From positions 1-64,000 of the forward strand of contig JAFUKC010000021.1 of assembly GCA_017467885.1 (NCBI GenBank): a stretch of 64,000 nucleotides of DNA. The letters are read 5' to 3'. The notes beneath the pieces are model-generated. The model was given only the letters and a program-made list of their open reading frames with translations. It had not been told where the DNA came from and did not search any database. Every line of letters starts with the position of its first letter. Positions within the stretch are counted from its first letter, which is position 1. Position numbers and translations under genes: made by a program. This stretch comes from Bacteroidaceae bacterium. Lineage in GTDB: Bacteria > Bacteroidota > Bacteroidia > Bacteroidales > Bacteroidaceae. This document shows positions 16,919-25,997 of this stretch, piece after piece.

Positions 16919-18433
16919 CTACATGCACTCTATAATCTTCCAGGCATCCGGCAAAGCCTCCACAATGTCACCTGCAACCAACGCCGTATGCCCTGTTTTC
17001 CGAGCAGATATATCACCGGCCAAACCATGTACATACACAGCAATACGGGCGGCATTAAGAGAATCGGTTCCACGGGCAAGAAGTGCCAACACAACACCCG
17101 TCAACACATCACCACTGCCGGCTGTAGCCATACCCGGGTTGCCTGTCGTATTAAAATAGCAATCACCGGTAGGCGAAACAACAGCTGTATAAGCCCCTTT
17201 CAGCACAACCACCAAATTATACTTTTGCGCAAATGCACGCGCCTTTTGCAAACGTTCGTAAGAACTGCAACAGTGCCCAACCAAACGGTCGAATTCGGCA
17301 GGATGAGGAGTTATGACACAGCCTTCGGGCAGACGGTCAAGATTGCAGGTACTCCCGGAAAGAATATTCAAAGCATCGGCATCAAGAACCATAGGAGATG
17401 AAGCATCTGCAATATATTGCAATAATGCTTTTTCGGTAGCAGAATGCCTTCCCAATCCCGGACCTATTGCCACCGCCGAGAAACGCTTGGTATCAACTGC
17501 TGCGGAAATATTTGTTTCACAGCTGTCGGGTAATGTCATAGCCTCCGGTACAGAACATTGCATCACCACATTATTGCATCGCGGCAGGCAGACGGTAAGA
17601 GTCCCTACACCGGAACGCAGCGCAGCCTTTGCAGCAAGCACCGATGCACCGGCCATTCCATACGAGCCGGCAACCAATAATGCACGACCGAAATTTCCCT
17701 TGTGTGCAAACTTGCAACGTGGCGCAAACATTGCCTGTACATCTTCCAACCTTGTGGTATTATATACCGTTCGTGCCTGTTTTATACCCTCGGGCGACAA
17801 AGAGATATCAAGGACCTCGAGTTCACCTACGTATTTTTCGTTTTCGGCAAACAGAAACGATAACTTGGGAAATTGCAGGGTGAAAGTAGCATCGGCACGC
17901 ACAATATTGTCGTGCGAGTTATCCATATTCTCTTCACACATAAGCCCCGATGGAATATCGATGGAACAGACCTTGCTGCCCGAACGGTTTATCCAACGTA
18001 CCACATCGGAACAGACACCGGCCAAAGGACGGTTCAGACCACTACCGAAAAGACCGTCAATAATAATTGTACCGTTAGAGAAGGAGGGTTCGACAAAATC
18101 TTTCCTGATTTCATTTACAACGACGCCCATTCTTATAAGACGTTGAAAATTCTCATAACAATCGGGCGACATACGTTCCTCGGGATTTACCGACCACACA
18201 TCAACGGCATATCCCTTTTTCAAAAGCATTCGTGCAACGGCAAAAGCGTCACCACCGTTATTCCCACAGCCGGCAAAAACAGCAAAACAAACCGAATCAT
18301 CGGAATAACGTCTTAAAACAGCTTTGGTTACAGCCATCGCTGCACGCTCCATCAAATCGACAGAACTGATTGGTTCGTGCTCAATTGTATATGCATCAAG
18401 ATATTTCAGTGTTGAAGCCGGAAAAATTTTCAT
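16919..18433 (-). CDS. nnr: Bifunctional NAD(P)H-hydrate epimerase/dehydratase
   Basis: A 504-residue metabolite-repair enzyme that converts damaged NAD(P)H hydrates back to NAD(P)H. The N-terminal YjeF/NnrE epimerase domain (about 1-210) has AGCGNNGGDAFAVARML and the DIPSGL motif. The C-terminal ribokinase-like ADP/ATP-dependent dehydratase NnrD domain (about 220-504) has GSYGMAGASVLAAKAALRSG, AIGPGLGR, ITPHPAEF and the catalytic GSGDVLTGV. All motifs are intact. I would describe it as nnr; E. coli calls the ortholog yjeF/nnr. Confidence 0.92.
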   Translation of the reverse strand: MKIFPASTLKYLDAYTIEHEPISSVDLMERAAMAVTKAVLRRYSDDSVCFAVFAGCGNNGGDAFAVARMLLKKGYAVDVWSVNPEERMSPDCYENFQRLIRMGVVVNEIRKDFVEPSFSNGTIIIDGLFGSGLNRPLAGVCSDVVRWINRSGSKVCSIDIPSGLMCEENMDNSHDNIVRADATFTLQFPKLSFLFAENEKYVGELEVLDISLSPEGIKQARTVYNTTRLEDVQAMFAPRCKFAHKGNFGRALLVAGSYGMAGASVLAAKAALRSGVGTLTVCLPRCNNVVMQCSVPEAMTLPDSCETNISAAVDTKRFSAVAIGPGLGRHSATEKALLQYIADASSPMVLDADALNILSGSTCNLDRLPEGCVITPHPAEFDRLVGHCCSSYERLQKARAFAQKYNLVVVLKGAYTAVVSPTGDCYFNTTGNPGMATAGSGDVLTGVVLALLARGTDSLNAARIAVYVHGLAGDISARKTGHTALVAGDIVEALPDAWKIIECM

Positions 18434-18504
18434 GATTGACTGCTTACAGAATATTTAAATCGGTAACTTTTGAAGCTGTTTAATTTCTTTGCCACGAATA
18501 GGCT

Positions 18505-18550
18505 GCACTCGCCTTGCAACCTACATGTAAACCTGTATTGCGCTCGTTTG
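18505..18550. repeat. Dispersed hairpin element, copy 1
   Basis: GCACTCGC (18505-18512) and GCTCGTTTG (18542-18550) flank a 29-nt core containing a short imperfect inverted repeat (TGCAA ... TTGC) and the octamer TACATGTA. The same flanks with the same 29-nt spacing but a different core occur at 28856-28901. It lies in the 276-nt spacer between aroQ and nnr, which otherwise holds the aroQ terminator and no gene. Confidence 0.5.
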
Positions 18551-18686
18551 CACTATCTTTCAAATATTATGTTTAGATTATACGCGAGTTAATCGTATCT
18601 TATACTAAAAAAGACCTATAAAAATTTCAAGGATACAAATTCAAACAACTTCTTATATTTAATAATAACTAATCATGAAAAGAGTA

Positions 18687-18721
18687 TTAAGCAAGTGATA
18701 AGTTTATTATCACTTGCTTAA
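18687..18721 (-). terminator. Terminator overlapping the aroQ stop
   Basis: A perfect 15-bp stem (18687-18701 with 18707-18721) with a 5-nt loop. The last three aroQ codons and the TGA stop (18710-18712) lie within the 5' arm of the hairpin. Confidence 0.75.
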
Positions 18722-19147
18722 TAGATTTACGAGATATTGCAAACCCTCACTATATCCGTCGAACCCCTTTCCACAGATAGTCTTATGCGCATATAGCGAA
18801 ACATAGGAGAATTTACGAAAATCCTCACGGGTGGATATATCTGTAAGGTGTACCTCTACCGTTGGCAGTGCCACAGCCTTCAGAGCATCAAGTATAGCAA
18901 CGCTTGTGTGAGTGTATGCTGCAGGATTTATCAAAATACCGTCAAACTTACCATAGGCATCCTGTATGGCATCTACAATAACTCCCTCGTGGTTCGATTG
19001 CATCAATTCCACGTGCAAGCCCAATTTATCGGCACACTCACGAATAAACTGTTGCAATGCGGCAAAATTCCTTGCACCATAAAGTGTCGGTTCGCGCAGA
19101 CCAAGAAGGTTAAGATTAGGACCGTTTATTACCAAAATTTTTTTCAT
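18710..19147 (-). CDS. aroQ: 3-dehydroquinate dehydratase, type II
   Basis: AroQ dehydrates 3-dehydroquinate to 3-dehydroshikimate, the third shikimate step. The 145-residue protein has the type II landmarks GPNLNLLGLREPTLYG (with the catalytic Tyr), QSNHEG, INPAAYTHTS and VEVHLTDISTREDFR. The start at 19147 is fixed by the conserved MKKILVINGPN; the longer frame to 19210 is not conserved. It is 10 nt behind the thioredoxin lipoprotein gene and closes the aromatic cluster. Its stop codon is inside the terminator stem. Confidence 0.94.
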   Translation of the reverse strand: MKKILVINGPNLNLLGLREPTLYGARNFAALQQFIRECADKLGLHVELMQSNHEGVIVDAIQDAYGKFDGILINPAAYTHTSVAILDALKAVALPTVEVHLTDISTREDFRKFSYVSLYAHKTICGKGFDGYSEGLQYLVNLLSK

Positions 19148-19157
19148 AATCGAATAA

Positions 19158-20264
19158 TCAGAATAGACGTGACAGCCTCTGCAACAAAGCATCGCCACCC
19201 AAATTAACATCTATAATTTCTCCTGTTGTACAATTTATAAGGAAGTTGGCCGGAATACCAAAAATACCGTATTTATCCCGCACATCACTTTCACCGGCAG
19301 CACGTACATTAATCCATTGCAGATTTCTCTCCTCTACAAACTTACACCATGCAGCCTCATCGGTATCCAATGACACAGAATATATTTTGAAACCCTTATC
19401 TGCATATTCTTTATAAGCATCGAGCAGATAGGGAACCTCTCTTATGCATGGAGCACACCACGTAGCCCAGAACTCCAACAGCAGATAACCATCCTTGTTG
19501 TCATCGACAATCTCTTGAAGAGAGACAGGCGTTCCAACTGCATCTTTCTCCACCACATCCTTATACAGATTTCCGGGTTGAACAGATTTACCTTGTTCGG
19601 CACGCCTTCTCTGATGCTCCAGAATCTCTATAGTCTCGGCTTTAAGTTCGGCATATTTGTCTCCGTAATATACTTGAAGAGAATCGAGCAGTTCGAGTTT
19701 CATCTCTTTGGGCATAGACCAGTGAAAACGGTCGAAAACCTTTGCACCAACAGGATTAGCTGCATTTGCTTTGATAAAAGGAGCAACAAATGCAAACAAC
19801 TTTTCGGGGTCGTTCTTGGCAATACTGCTTATCGAGTCGCAATCTGAATCAAATTCGTTGTACATATCATTCAGAGGGGTTCCACTTGCGACAGAGGGTT
19901 GTTTTTCCTCTTTATTATAAGAGGTTACATGAATTTCACCCGGTTCCAAAAACAAATCACAGGCAAAAGGCTTTCCTTCATCGGAAAGCAACTCAAATGT
20001 TGCTTCGTCTATATGAGCAGGATTGCAAACAAGCAGGCATGCATCGTGTGGAGTTTCCACCTTTCCGGTGAGCACAAAGGAATTACCGGCAACAACAGCC
20101 GAATTCAGCAACAATGGAGGTTCATCATCACCCCGCACCTTGCATAAATAGACTTTACAGCCATCCGAGAAGCCGTTGTCTTTTCCGCTGATTGTGTACT
20201 TTTTGGTACTTGTACAGGAAACAGACAAAAGCACACAAACAACGGCATATATAAAATTCTTCAT
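19158..20264 (-). CDS. Thioredoxin-like lipoprotein (DUF4369 plus TlpA domain)
   Basis: A 368-residue envelope protein. A lipoprotein signal (lipobox LSVSC, Cys17) is followed by a beta-rich DUF4369-type domain, a helical linker (about 185-230), and a TlpA/ResA-type thioredoxin domain with the active site WCAPC (Cys270, Cys273) and the cis-Pro segment GIPANFLI. Family members act as periplasmic or outer-membrane-anchored thiol reductants. It interrupts the aromatic genes between pheA and aroQ without an obvious functional link. A -7 box at 20313-20320 suggests its own promoter. Confidence 0.88.
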   Translation of the reverse strand: MKNFIYAVVCVLLSVSCTSTKKYTISGKDNGFSDGCKVYLCKVRGDDEPPLLLNSAVVAGNSFVLTGKVETPHDACLLVCNPAHIDEATFELLSDEGKPFACDLFLEPGEIHVTSYNKEEKQPSVASGTPLNDMYNEFDSDCDSISSIAKNDPEKLFAFVAPFIKANAANPVGAKVFDRFHWSMPKEMKLELLDSLQVYYGDKYAELKAETIEILEHQRRRAEQGKSVQPGNLYKDVVEKDAVGTPVSLQEIVDDNKDGYLLLEFWATWCAPCIREVPYLLDAYKEYADKGFKIYSVSLDTDEAAWCKFVEERNLQWINVRAAGESDVRDKYGIFGIPANFLINCTTGEIIDVNLGGDALLQRLSRLF

Positions 20265-20312
20265 AAAAAAACAGTTTCTATAAGAGATGACGAAAAAACG
20301 ATGAAGAAATTA

Positions 20313-20320
20313 CAAACATA
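20313..20320 (-). promoter_or_regulatory. -7 box for the TlpA-aroQ pair
   Basis: Minus strand TATGTTTG lies about 50 nt before the TlpA gene start; a TTTG (20338-20335) is present but only 14 nt upstream. The 105-nt gap after pheA also suggests a separate start. Confidence 0.4.
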
Positions 20321-20369
20321 AACAGTTTTTTAAGCAAACAGACTGAAATATCATTCCAGACTACAGTCG

Positions 20370-21512
20370 TCAGATTATCTCGGCATAGGTCCCGAAATAT
20401 TTAAACTGCTCACCGCACTCGTGCAACTCGCACATCAACGAAATAAACTCCTCGCTATATACCGATGCTTCAATATCGAAATAGAAACGGTACTCAAATT
20501 CACGTTCGGGAATATGACGACTCTCGAGTTTTACAAGGTTTACCCCGGTAGCATTAAAGCGCGACATTATACGGAATAAAGTTCCGGGACGGTTGGGAAT
20601 AACCATCATGATACTTGTGCGGTCGGCACCCGAATATATTTGAGGATTCTTTGATATGCAGATAAAGCGTGTATAATTGTTATCACGATTCTGTACCGAT
20701 GTCTTAATAGGATTAAGATGATACAGTTCCGCACATAGACGCGAAGATAGCGAAGCCTTCGTTCTGTCGCCCGACTGTGCCACCATACGCGCAGCCTCGG
20801 CTGTATTCTCCATTGGGATTATGCGAACGTTTTTCAGTGTTGATAAAAACTCGGAACATTGATTTATAGCCTGCTGATGTGAATATATCTCACGAACATC
20901 CTCGAGACGTGTACCGGGATGCGCCAACAATGCATGGTCGACCTTCAGGCGAACACTGCGCACAATATTAACATTATACTCCGACAGAAGATCATAAACA
21001 ACATTTACCGAACCAGCAGTTGAATTTTCAATGGGCAAAATGCCAAACTCGCACAAACCGCTTGCCACAGCCTTGAACACACCGCCGAAATTGCTCATAT
21101 ACATTATTTCGGGAAGATCGAGCAGGCGCTCCGAGGCCAAATGAGCATACGAGCCTTCACAACCTGCACATGCAACAGACGCACGTTTGGGGAATGGCTG
21201 TGGAGGAACCGACGTAACCTCCTTTATCTTTTTAAAGAAATCGGTATCTTCGGAGAGGACACGTGTCTGATACGACTCACTCAAATCGAATATTGTGTGA
21301 TAAAGTGTACGACCATAGCCCTCATACTCGGGACCAAGACGTTTAGAGACATTATGCAACACGCTGCGTGCACGCGAAGGATGATATACTAGCATGTTAT
21401 TCTCTTTCTTATAACGGGCTATATCAGTAACCACCTGCATACGGCGCGCAAAGAGGTCGCACATTTGAGTATCGATATCATCTATCTGTTGGCGTAATTC
21501 ATCAAGATTCAT
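20370..21512 (-). CDS. pheA: Bifunctional chorismate mutase/prephenate dehydratase
   Basis: A 380-residue fusion that turns chorismate into phenylpyruvate. The N-terminal AroQ-type chorismate mutase (about 1-90; LDELRQQIDDIDTQMCDLFARR, ARYKKENN) is followed by the prephenate dehydratase domain (about 110-285; GCEGSYAHLASE, NSTAGSV, YTRFICIS containing the TRF motif) and a C-terminal ACT domain (MMVIPNRPGTLFRIMSRF, LESRHIPE) for phenylalanine feedback. The usual GxxGTFS loop reads GCEGSYAH here. Many Bacteroides instead carry the mutase fused to DAHP synthase; here it is fused to the dehydratase. Confidence 0.92.
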   Translation of the reverse strand: MNLDELRQQIDDIDTQMCDLFARRMQVVTDIARYKKENNMLVYHPSRARSVLHNVSKRLGPEYEGYGRTLYHTIFDLSESYQTRVLSEDTDFFKKIKEVTSVPPQPFPKRASVACAGCEGSYAHLASERLLDLPEIMYMSNFGGVFKAVASGLCEFGILPIENSTAGSVNVVYDLLSEYNVNIVRSVRLKVDHALLAHPGTRLEDVREIYSHQQAINQCSEFLSTLKNVRIIPMENTAEAARMVAQSGDRTKASLSSRLCAELYHLNPIKTSVQNRDNNYTRFICISKNPQIYSGADRTSIMMVIPNRPGTLFRIMSRFNATGVNLVKLESRHIPEREFEYRFYFDIEASVYSEEFISLMCELHECGEQFKYFGTYAEII

Positions 21513-21548
21513 AATACAAGAATTATTAGGTTTTATAATAGTCGGATA

Positions 21549-22814
21549 TTAGATTTTCAAAACTTTGCCGCCCAATGCAACAAAATCTTCAAAAAAGCGA
21601 GGATATGATTTGGCAACACACTCTGCCCCATTTATTACAGAATCGGCATCGGACAGGAGCGACATTATTGCAGCAGACATTGCAATTCTATGGTCGGCAA
21701 AACTATCGACAGGAGCAAAAGATTTTGCATCTCCGCCACATACAAGCAATGTATCATCTCCAATCTGTGATGTAATACCAAAAGCCGATAACATTGCGTT
21801 TATTGCCGCCAAACGATCGCACTCCTTATAGCGCAAGCGACCTACATTTGTAAAAAGAGTCTGCCCCTCGGCTGCCGCTGCAGCAACAGAAAGAACAGGA
21901 ACCAAATCGGGGGTGTCACTGCAATCTATCTCGGTAGCAAAGAGATGTGACGGTATAGCCGTAACATTGCTTCCGTCCTCAACAATACAAGCACCCATTT
22001 TTCGCAGATGCTCTATTATGCGACGGTCACCTTGCAGAGAATTTACATCCATGCCACAAACTGTTATGGGAGACTTTCCCACCACACCGGCTACCAGCCA
22101 GAAGGCGGCTGCCGACCAATCGCCTTCTACGGCAAGATTACCGGGCAAACAATATTGCTGACCACCCGGTATCGTATATCTGTTTTTTTCTTCTTCTATA
22201 ATTATTCCGGCTTTCTTAAGCGCATCGATAGTCATTGCTATATACGATGCACTTGTAAGTTCGTCTATTATATCAACACGGCTCGACTCTGCGGCCAACG
22301 GCAAAGCAAAAAGCAGACCTGTGAGATATTGTGAAGATATATTCCCCGGCAATTGAAACTCTCCGCCATGTAATTTGCCCTTGCAAGCCAACGGCAATTC
22401 GGCGTCGGGGCACATTCTCTCAAAAGATATGCCATGAGCAGCTAATGCTTCGCATAAAGGGCCATTAGGACGATACGGTAATTTCCCGGAGCCTGTAAAT
22501 GTTGCATCAGCACCTAAAACAGCAGCAACCGACATCAGGAAACGGAGCGTTGAACCACTTTCGCCACAATCCAACAGACCGCCTTGCTTAACTTTTATAG
22601 GCGAGACTTCGAAAGACGTGCCATCATATTTTATATCGGCACCCAAAGCATTAAGCGAATTCATTGTGGCAAGAATATCATCGTTTACTGCACTGCAAGC
22701 AATAGAACAATGTTCAGTACCCAATGCCGCACAAATCAACAAACGATGCGCCTGTGATTTGGATGGCGGCGGTGAAACCGCTCCCGACAACATACCATTA
22801 AGCCTTATATTCAT
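21549..22814 (-). CDS. aroA: 3-phosphoshikimate 1-carboxyvinyltransferase (EPSP synthase)
   Basis: AroA transfers enolpyruvate from PEP to shikimate 3-phosphate. The 421-residue protein has PPPSKSQAHR at the start, the active-site DCGESGSTLRF, the PGNISSQYLTGLL loop, EGDWSAAAFWLVAG, and DHRIAMSAAI near the C-terminus. The loop that contacts glyphosate reads GESGSTLRF rather than the common GNAGTAMR, so this is not a typical class I enzyme. The start overlaps the aroB stop by 17 nt. Confidence 0.94.
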   Translation of the reverse strand: MNIRLNGMLSGAVSPPPSKSQAHRLLICAALGTEHCSIACSAVNDDILATMNSLNALGADIKYDGTSFEVSPIKVKQGGLLDCGESGSTLRFLMSVAAVLGADATFTGSGKLPYRPNGPLCEALAAHGISFERMCPDAELPLACKGKLHGGEFQLPGNISSQYLTGLLFALPLAAESSRVDIIDELTSASYIAMTIDALKKAGIIIEEEKNRYTIPGGQQYCLPGNLAVEGDWSAAAFWLVAGVVGKSPITVCGMDVNSLQGDRRIIEHLRKMGACIVEDGSNVTAIPSHLFATEIDCSDTPDLVPVLSVAAAAAEGQTLFTNVGRLRYKECDRLAAINAMLSAFGITSQIGDDTLLVCGGDAKSFAPVDSFADHRIAMSAAIMSLLSDADSVINGAECVAKSYPRFFEDFVALGGKVLKI

Positions 22815-23868
22815 AATCTTCGGTAAGAATCTGTTTCAGTAGTTCATACAAACGTTCAACGGGTAATGTTACAAGAGTACAATTGCCTATCGCACGTGGA
22901 AGCACAACTGTAATGTCACCTCCCCGGCGTTTTTTATCGGAAAGGATTGCTTCGTAGATTTCATCAGCCGAATAATCGACCGAAAGGTCGAAGCCATATT
23001 GATGCAATAGTTCAACCAGCTCATCGGCCACATTGCATAAACCGCATAATGGTGCCATTCGTGCAGCCAACAGCATACCTTTTGCCACAGCTGCACCATG
23101 AGATACGGCAAAATCACTCAACTTTTCTACCGCATGACCGAATGTATGACCGAAATTAAGCAGCCCACGCAAGCCGTTATCGAATTCATCCTGCTGCACG
23201 ACATCCCGTTTTATCTCGACACAGCGCGACACGACATACTCGCGTTCAAAAGGTTGTCGCTGTAATATTTCATATAGTTGCTTATCCAAAATAACACCGT
23301 ATTTTATCACCTCGGCACAACCGTCACGATATATTTCGGGAGATAAAGTATCCATCAAAGCCGTATCGCAATAAACCAGAACAGGCTGATAGAAAGCACC
23401 CACCAGGTTCTTACCGGCCGGAATATCTATTGCTGTCTTACCGCCTACCGAACTATCAACCGCGGCAAGCAATGTTGTTGGTATCTGTATATATTTTACC
23501 CCGCGAAGATATAGTGCAGCCGACAAACCACACAAATCGCCAACCACTCCACCGCCAAATGCAATCAGAGCATCGCTGCGTGTATATTTACATTCGGCAA
23601 GAAAGTTCAAGAAATCGAGCAGATTATCGGCACATTTTGAGGCCTCACCTGCCGGAATTACAAATTTGTCGGCAGCAAAGCCTGCATCGGTAAGCAAATC
23701 GACCAACTTGTCACCGTACAATGCATCGACTGTGCTGTCTGTAAGAATACACAAACGGCAATCACCTGTCAACGGGCGAATGGAACCGGCAATCTGTGGC
23801 AATATATCCCGACCTATTATAATATCGTAACTACGGGAAGCCTCTACATGTATTGTTTTATATATCAT
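22798..23868 (-). CDS. aroB: 3-dehydroquinate synthase
   Basis: AroB cyclises DAHP to 3-dehydroquinate using NAD and a divalent metal. The 356-residue protein has the NAD-binding segment FGGGVVGDLCGLSAALYLRG, the PTTLLAAVDSSVGGKTAID motif and the metal-binding LLNFGHTFGHAVE. It is three nt from tyrA and overlaps aroA, consistent with coupled translation in the aromatic operon. Confidence 0.95.
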   Translation of the reverse strand: MIYKTIHVEASRSYDIIIGRDILPQIAGSIRPLTGDCRLCILTDSTVDALYGDKLVDLLTDAGFAADKFVIPAGEASKCADNLLDFLNFLAECKYTRSDALIAFGGGVVGDLCGLSAALYLRGVKYIQIPTTLLAAVDSSVGGKTAIDIPAGKNLVGAFYQPVLVYCDTALMDTLSPEIYRDGCAEVIKYGVILDKQLYEILQRQPFEREYVVSRCVEIKRDVVQQDEFDNGLRGLLNFGHTFGHAVEKLSDFAVSHGAAVAKGMLLAARMAPLCGLCNVADELVELLHQYGFDLSVDYSADEIYEAILSDKKRRGGDITVVLPRAIGNCTLVTLPVERLYELLKQILTEDYEYKA

Positions 23869-23871
23869 AGT

Positions 23872-24702
23872 TTATGATTCGGTCTGTTCTTTAGCAATGC
23901 GTCCGTCACGCAACAGACTGCATAAAGTTTCTGTGTCGCCACAATCTATCGCATCGCGATATTCATTAAGGGATTTTATAAGTAAATCGAGCTCGGAAAG
24001 AAGATTCTTTCTGTTTTCCATAAACAGTTCGGTCCACATACTCTCATTCAATCGCGACACACGTGTAAAATCACGGAAACTGCCTGCACTGTATCCACGA
24101 TGATATTGCGCCGATGGACTCTTGATAAATGCATTAGATACAACATGGCACATCTGCGAAGTATAAGCTATCATCCTGTCGTGAAAATCGGCAGTGGTAA
24201 CAACGTACTTTTTGAAGCCTAAAGGCTGCAACATACATTTAACCTTATCGAGCAACATTATATCGTCGTGTATAGGCGGTACAAGTATCATAGATGCACC
24301 GGAAAACAGAGTCGCTTTCGAGTACTTGTATCCGGAGTACTGCAAACCGGCCATAGGATGGGCACCGACAAAAGTAAAACCAAACTTTTCGGCAAGGGAA
24401 AAACCCAATTCGCACACCTTTTTCTTGGTACCGCAAAAATCCATCACCAACGTCGTTTTTGGGATATAATGTGCATTCTCGTGCAAATATCCCATAACAG
24501 CATTGGGAGTTGCCGTAAGCAACAATATATCGCAACCGGAATATTCATCAGGTTGCAACTCACCATCGACAGTACCATCAAGATGCGCATATCCGGTTAT
24601 TGTACTGTTTATATCATACCCATAAACAGAGTGCCCTGCAGCCTTAAATGCCTTTGCTGCCGAGCCACCAATAAGACCAAGACCTACAACCCCAACCTTC
24701 AT
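23872..24702 (-). CDS. tyrA: Prephenate dehydrogenase
   Basis: TyrA makes 4-hydroxyphenylpyruvate from prephenate for tyrosine. The 276-residue protein shows the Rossmann motif GVVGLGLIGGSAAKAF, the DFCGTKK region, the catalytic-domain VGAHPMAGLQYSGY and the TADFHDRMIAYTSQMCHVVSNA segment. It lacks chorismate mutase and ACT domains and is short but complete. It is second in the operon, 15 nt after aroF. Confidence 0.92.
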   Translation of the reverse strand: MKVGVVGLGLIGGSAAKAFKAAGHSVYGYDINSTITGYAHLDGTVDGELQPDEYSGCDILLLTATPNAVMGYLHENAHYIPKTTLVMDFCGTKKKVCELGFSLAEKFGFTFVGAHPMAGLQYSGYKYSKATLFSGASMILVPPIHDDIMLLDKVKCMLQPLGFKKYVVTTADFHDRMIAYTSQMCHVVSNAFIKSPSAQYHRGYSAGSFRDFTRVSRLNESMWTELFMENRKNLLSELDLLIKSLNEYRDAIDCGDTETLCSLLRDGRIAKEQTES

Positions 24703-24717
24703 ACAGCGCTATATATA

Positions 24718-25731
24718 TTAATGCATTATGCTGCGTATCTCGTTCACACGCATAGCCACCTCGGCAAACTGCTCGGGTGTCAACGACTGTGCTCCATCGC
24801 AAAGAGCATGTACGGGGTCGTTGTGCACCTCGATGATAAGACCATCGGCACCTGCAGCTGTTGCCGCGCATGCCATAGGACGCACAAGGCGAGAAACACC
24901 TGTTGCATGGCTGGGATCCACAACCACAGGCAGGTGAGTAAGGCCGTCGAGCACCGGAACTGCAGCAAGATCAAGTACATTGCGTGTATAATTATCATAA
25001 CTGCGTATACCACGCTCGCACAGAATAACCTGTTCGTTTCCTTCGGACATAATATACTCGGCACTCATCAACAATTCTTTAAGAGTTGCCGACAAACCAC
25101 GTTTAAGCAATATAGGTTTATTGCAACGGCCAAGTTCCTTCAACAACTCGAAGTTCTGCATGTTACGTGCACCAACTTGAATAACATCAACATCGGCAAA
25201 CAGGTCGAGATGCGAAGCACTCATAATCTCGGTGACTATAGGCAAACCGGTCTCCTTGCGCGCCTTGAGAAGAAGTTGAAGACCCTCGGCACGCAGACCT
25301 TGAAAATCATAAGGAGATGTGCGAGGTTTAAAAGCACCGCCACGCAATATCTGTGCTCCCGAGGCCTTCACAGAACGTGCAACAGACAAAATCTGTTCCT
25401 CCGATTCAACAGAACATGGACCGGCCATTATACAGAAATTACCACCGCCTATCTTCACTTTATTCTCTCCCGAGCCAACTTCGATGATTGTATCCTCGGG
25501 GTGAAAACGTCTGTTTGCACTTTTAAAAGGCTCACTGATACGTGTTACATTTTCTATTATTTCGAGCCCCGACAGCAAATCAATATCAATCTTGCTTGTA
25601 TCGCCTATAAGACCCAATACTGTCTGAATTTCACCCTCTGAAATATGCACTTTCACATTTTGTGCCTCAAGCCACTGGACAAGATTGTCGCGTTGTGTCT
25701 TGGTTACTCCGTTTTTAAGAACTGCTATCAT
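24718..25731 (-). CDS. aroF: 3-deoxy-7-phosphoheptulonate synthase
   Basis: The first enzyme of the shikimate pathway, joining PEP and erythrose 4-phosphate. This 337-residue protein is the I-beta (KDO8P-synthase-like) type with an N-terminal ferredoxin-like regulatory domain (about 1-75; VLKNGVTKTQRDNLVQWLE) of the kind that mediates feedback inhibition in Thermotoga. Catalytic motifs include MAGPCSVESEEQ, LRGGAFKPRTSPYDFQG, VGARNMQNFELL, KRGLSATLKE and VDPSHATG. There is no fused chorismate mutase. It leads the aroF-tyrA-aroB-aroA-pheA operon. Confidence 0.93.
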   Translation of the reverse strand: MIAVLKNGVTKTQRDNLVQWLEAQNVKVHISEGEIQTVLGLIGDTSKIDIDLLSGLEIIENVTRISEPFKSANRRFHPEDTIIEVGSGENKVKIGGGNFCIMAGPCSVESEEQILSVARSVKASGAQILRGGAFKPRTSPYDFQGLRAEGLQLLLKARKETGLPIVTEIMSASHLDLFADVDVIQVGARNMQNFELLKELGRCNKPILLKRGLSATLKELLMSAEYIMSEGNEQVILCERGIRSYDNYTRNVLDLAAVPVLDGLTHLPVVVDPSHATGVSRLVRPMACAATAAGADGLIIEVHNDPVHALCDGAQSLTPEQFAEVAMRVNEIRSIMH

Positions 25732-25768
25732 ATTGTCAAATTGTTTTAAATTATCATTCTAATCCCGA

Positions 25769-25776
25769 CAAAAATA
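25769..25776 (-). promoter_or_regulatory. -7 box for the aromatic operon
   Basis: Minus strand TATTTTTG lies 37 nt before the aroF start. No -33 box is evident, and I see no leader peptide rich in Phe, Tyr or Trp in the short upstream region. Confidence 0.4.
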
Positions 25777-25945
25777 CAAAAAAAAACATCGTACCTTGTA
25801 ATTTATCACAAAAACTACACAAAAACGATATAAAATTAACTTATACGAAGGATAAAAGATATAAAGAATTGCTTACGAGTGTGTACTTAAACAAGTTTTA
25901 ACATATAACTTATGTTTTTTTGTGCACAACAGCAGTAAACAAAGA

Positions 25946-25970
25946 AGGCTGCATTTTTTCGATGCAGCCT
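25946..25970 (-). terminator. Terminator of the yicC-gmk-nadD-MORN operon
   Basis: AGGCTGCAT (25946-25954) pairs with ATGCAGCCT (25962-25970) around a T-rich 7-nt loop, 27 nt after the MORN gene stop; the minus strand continues TCTTTGTTT. Confidence 0.75.
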
Positions 25971-25997
25971 ACAAATCCGGTTCAATCTCTTTATTTA

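Noticed and set aside
24268..25641. Long open frame (457 codons) on the plus strand opposite aroF and tyrA
   Set aside because: It is antisense to well-conserved enzymes, has an amino acid composition (high Cys, His, Arg) unlike a protein, and matches no family.
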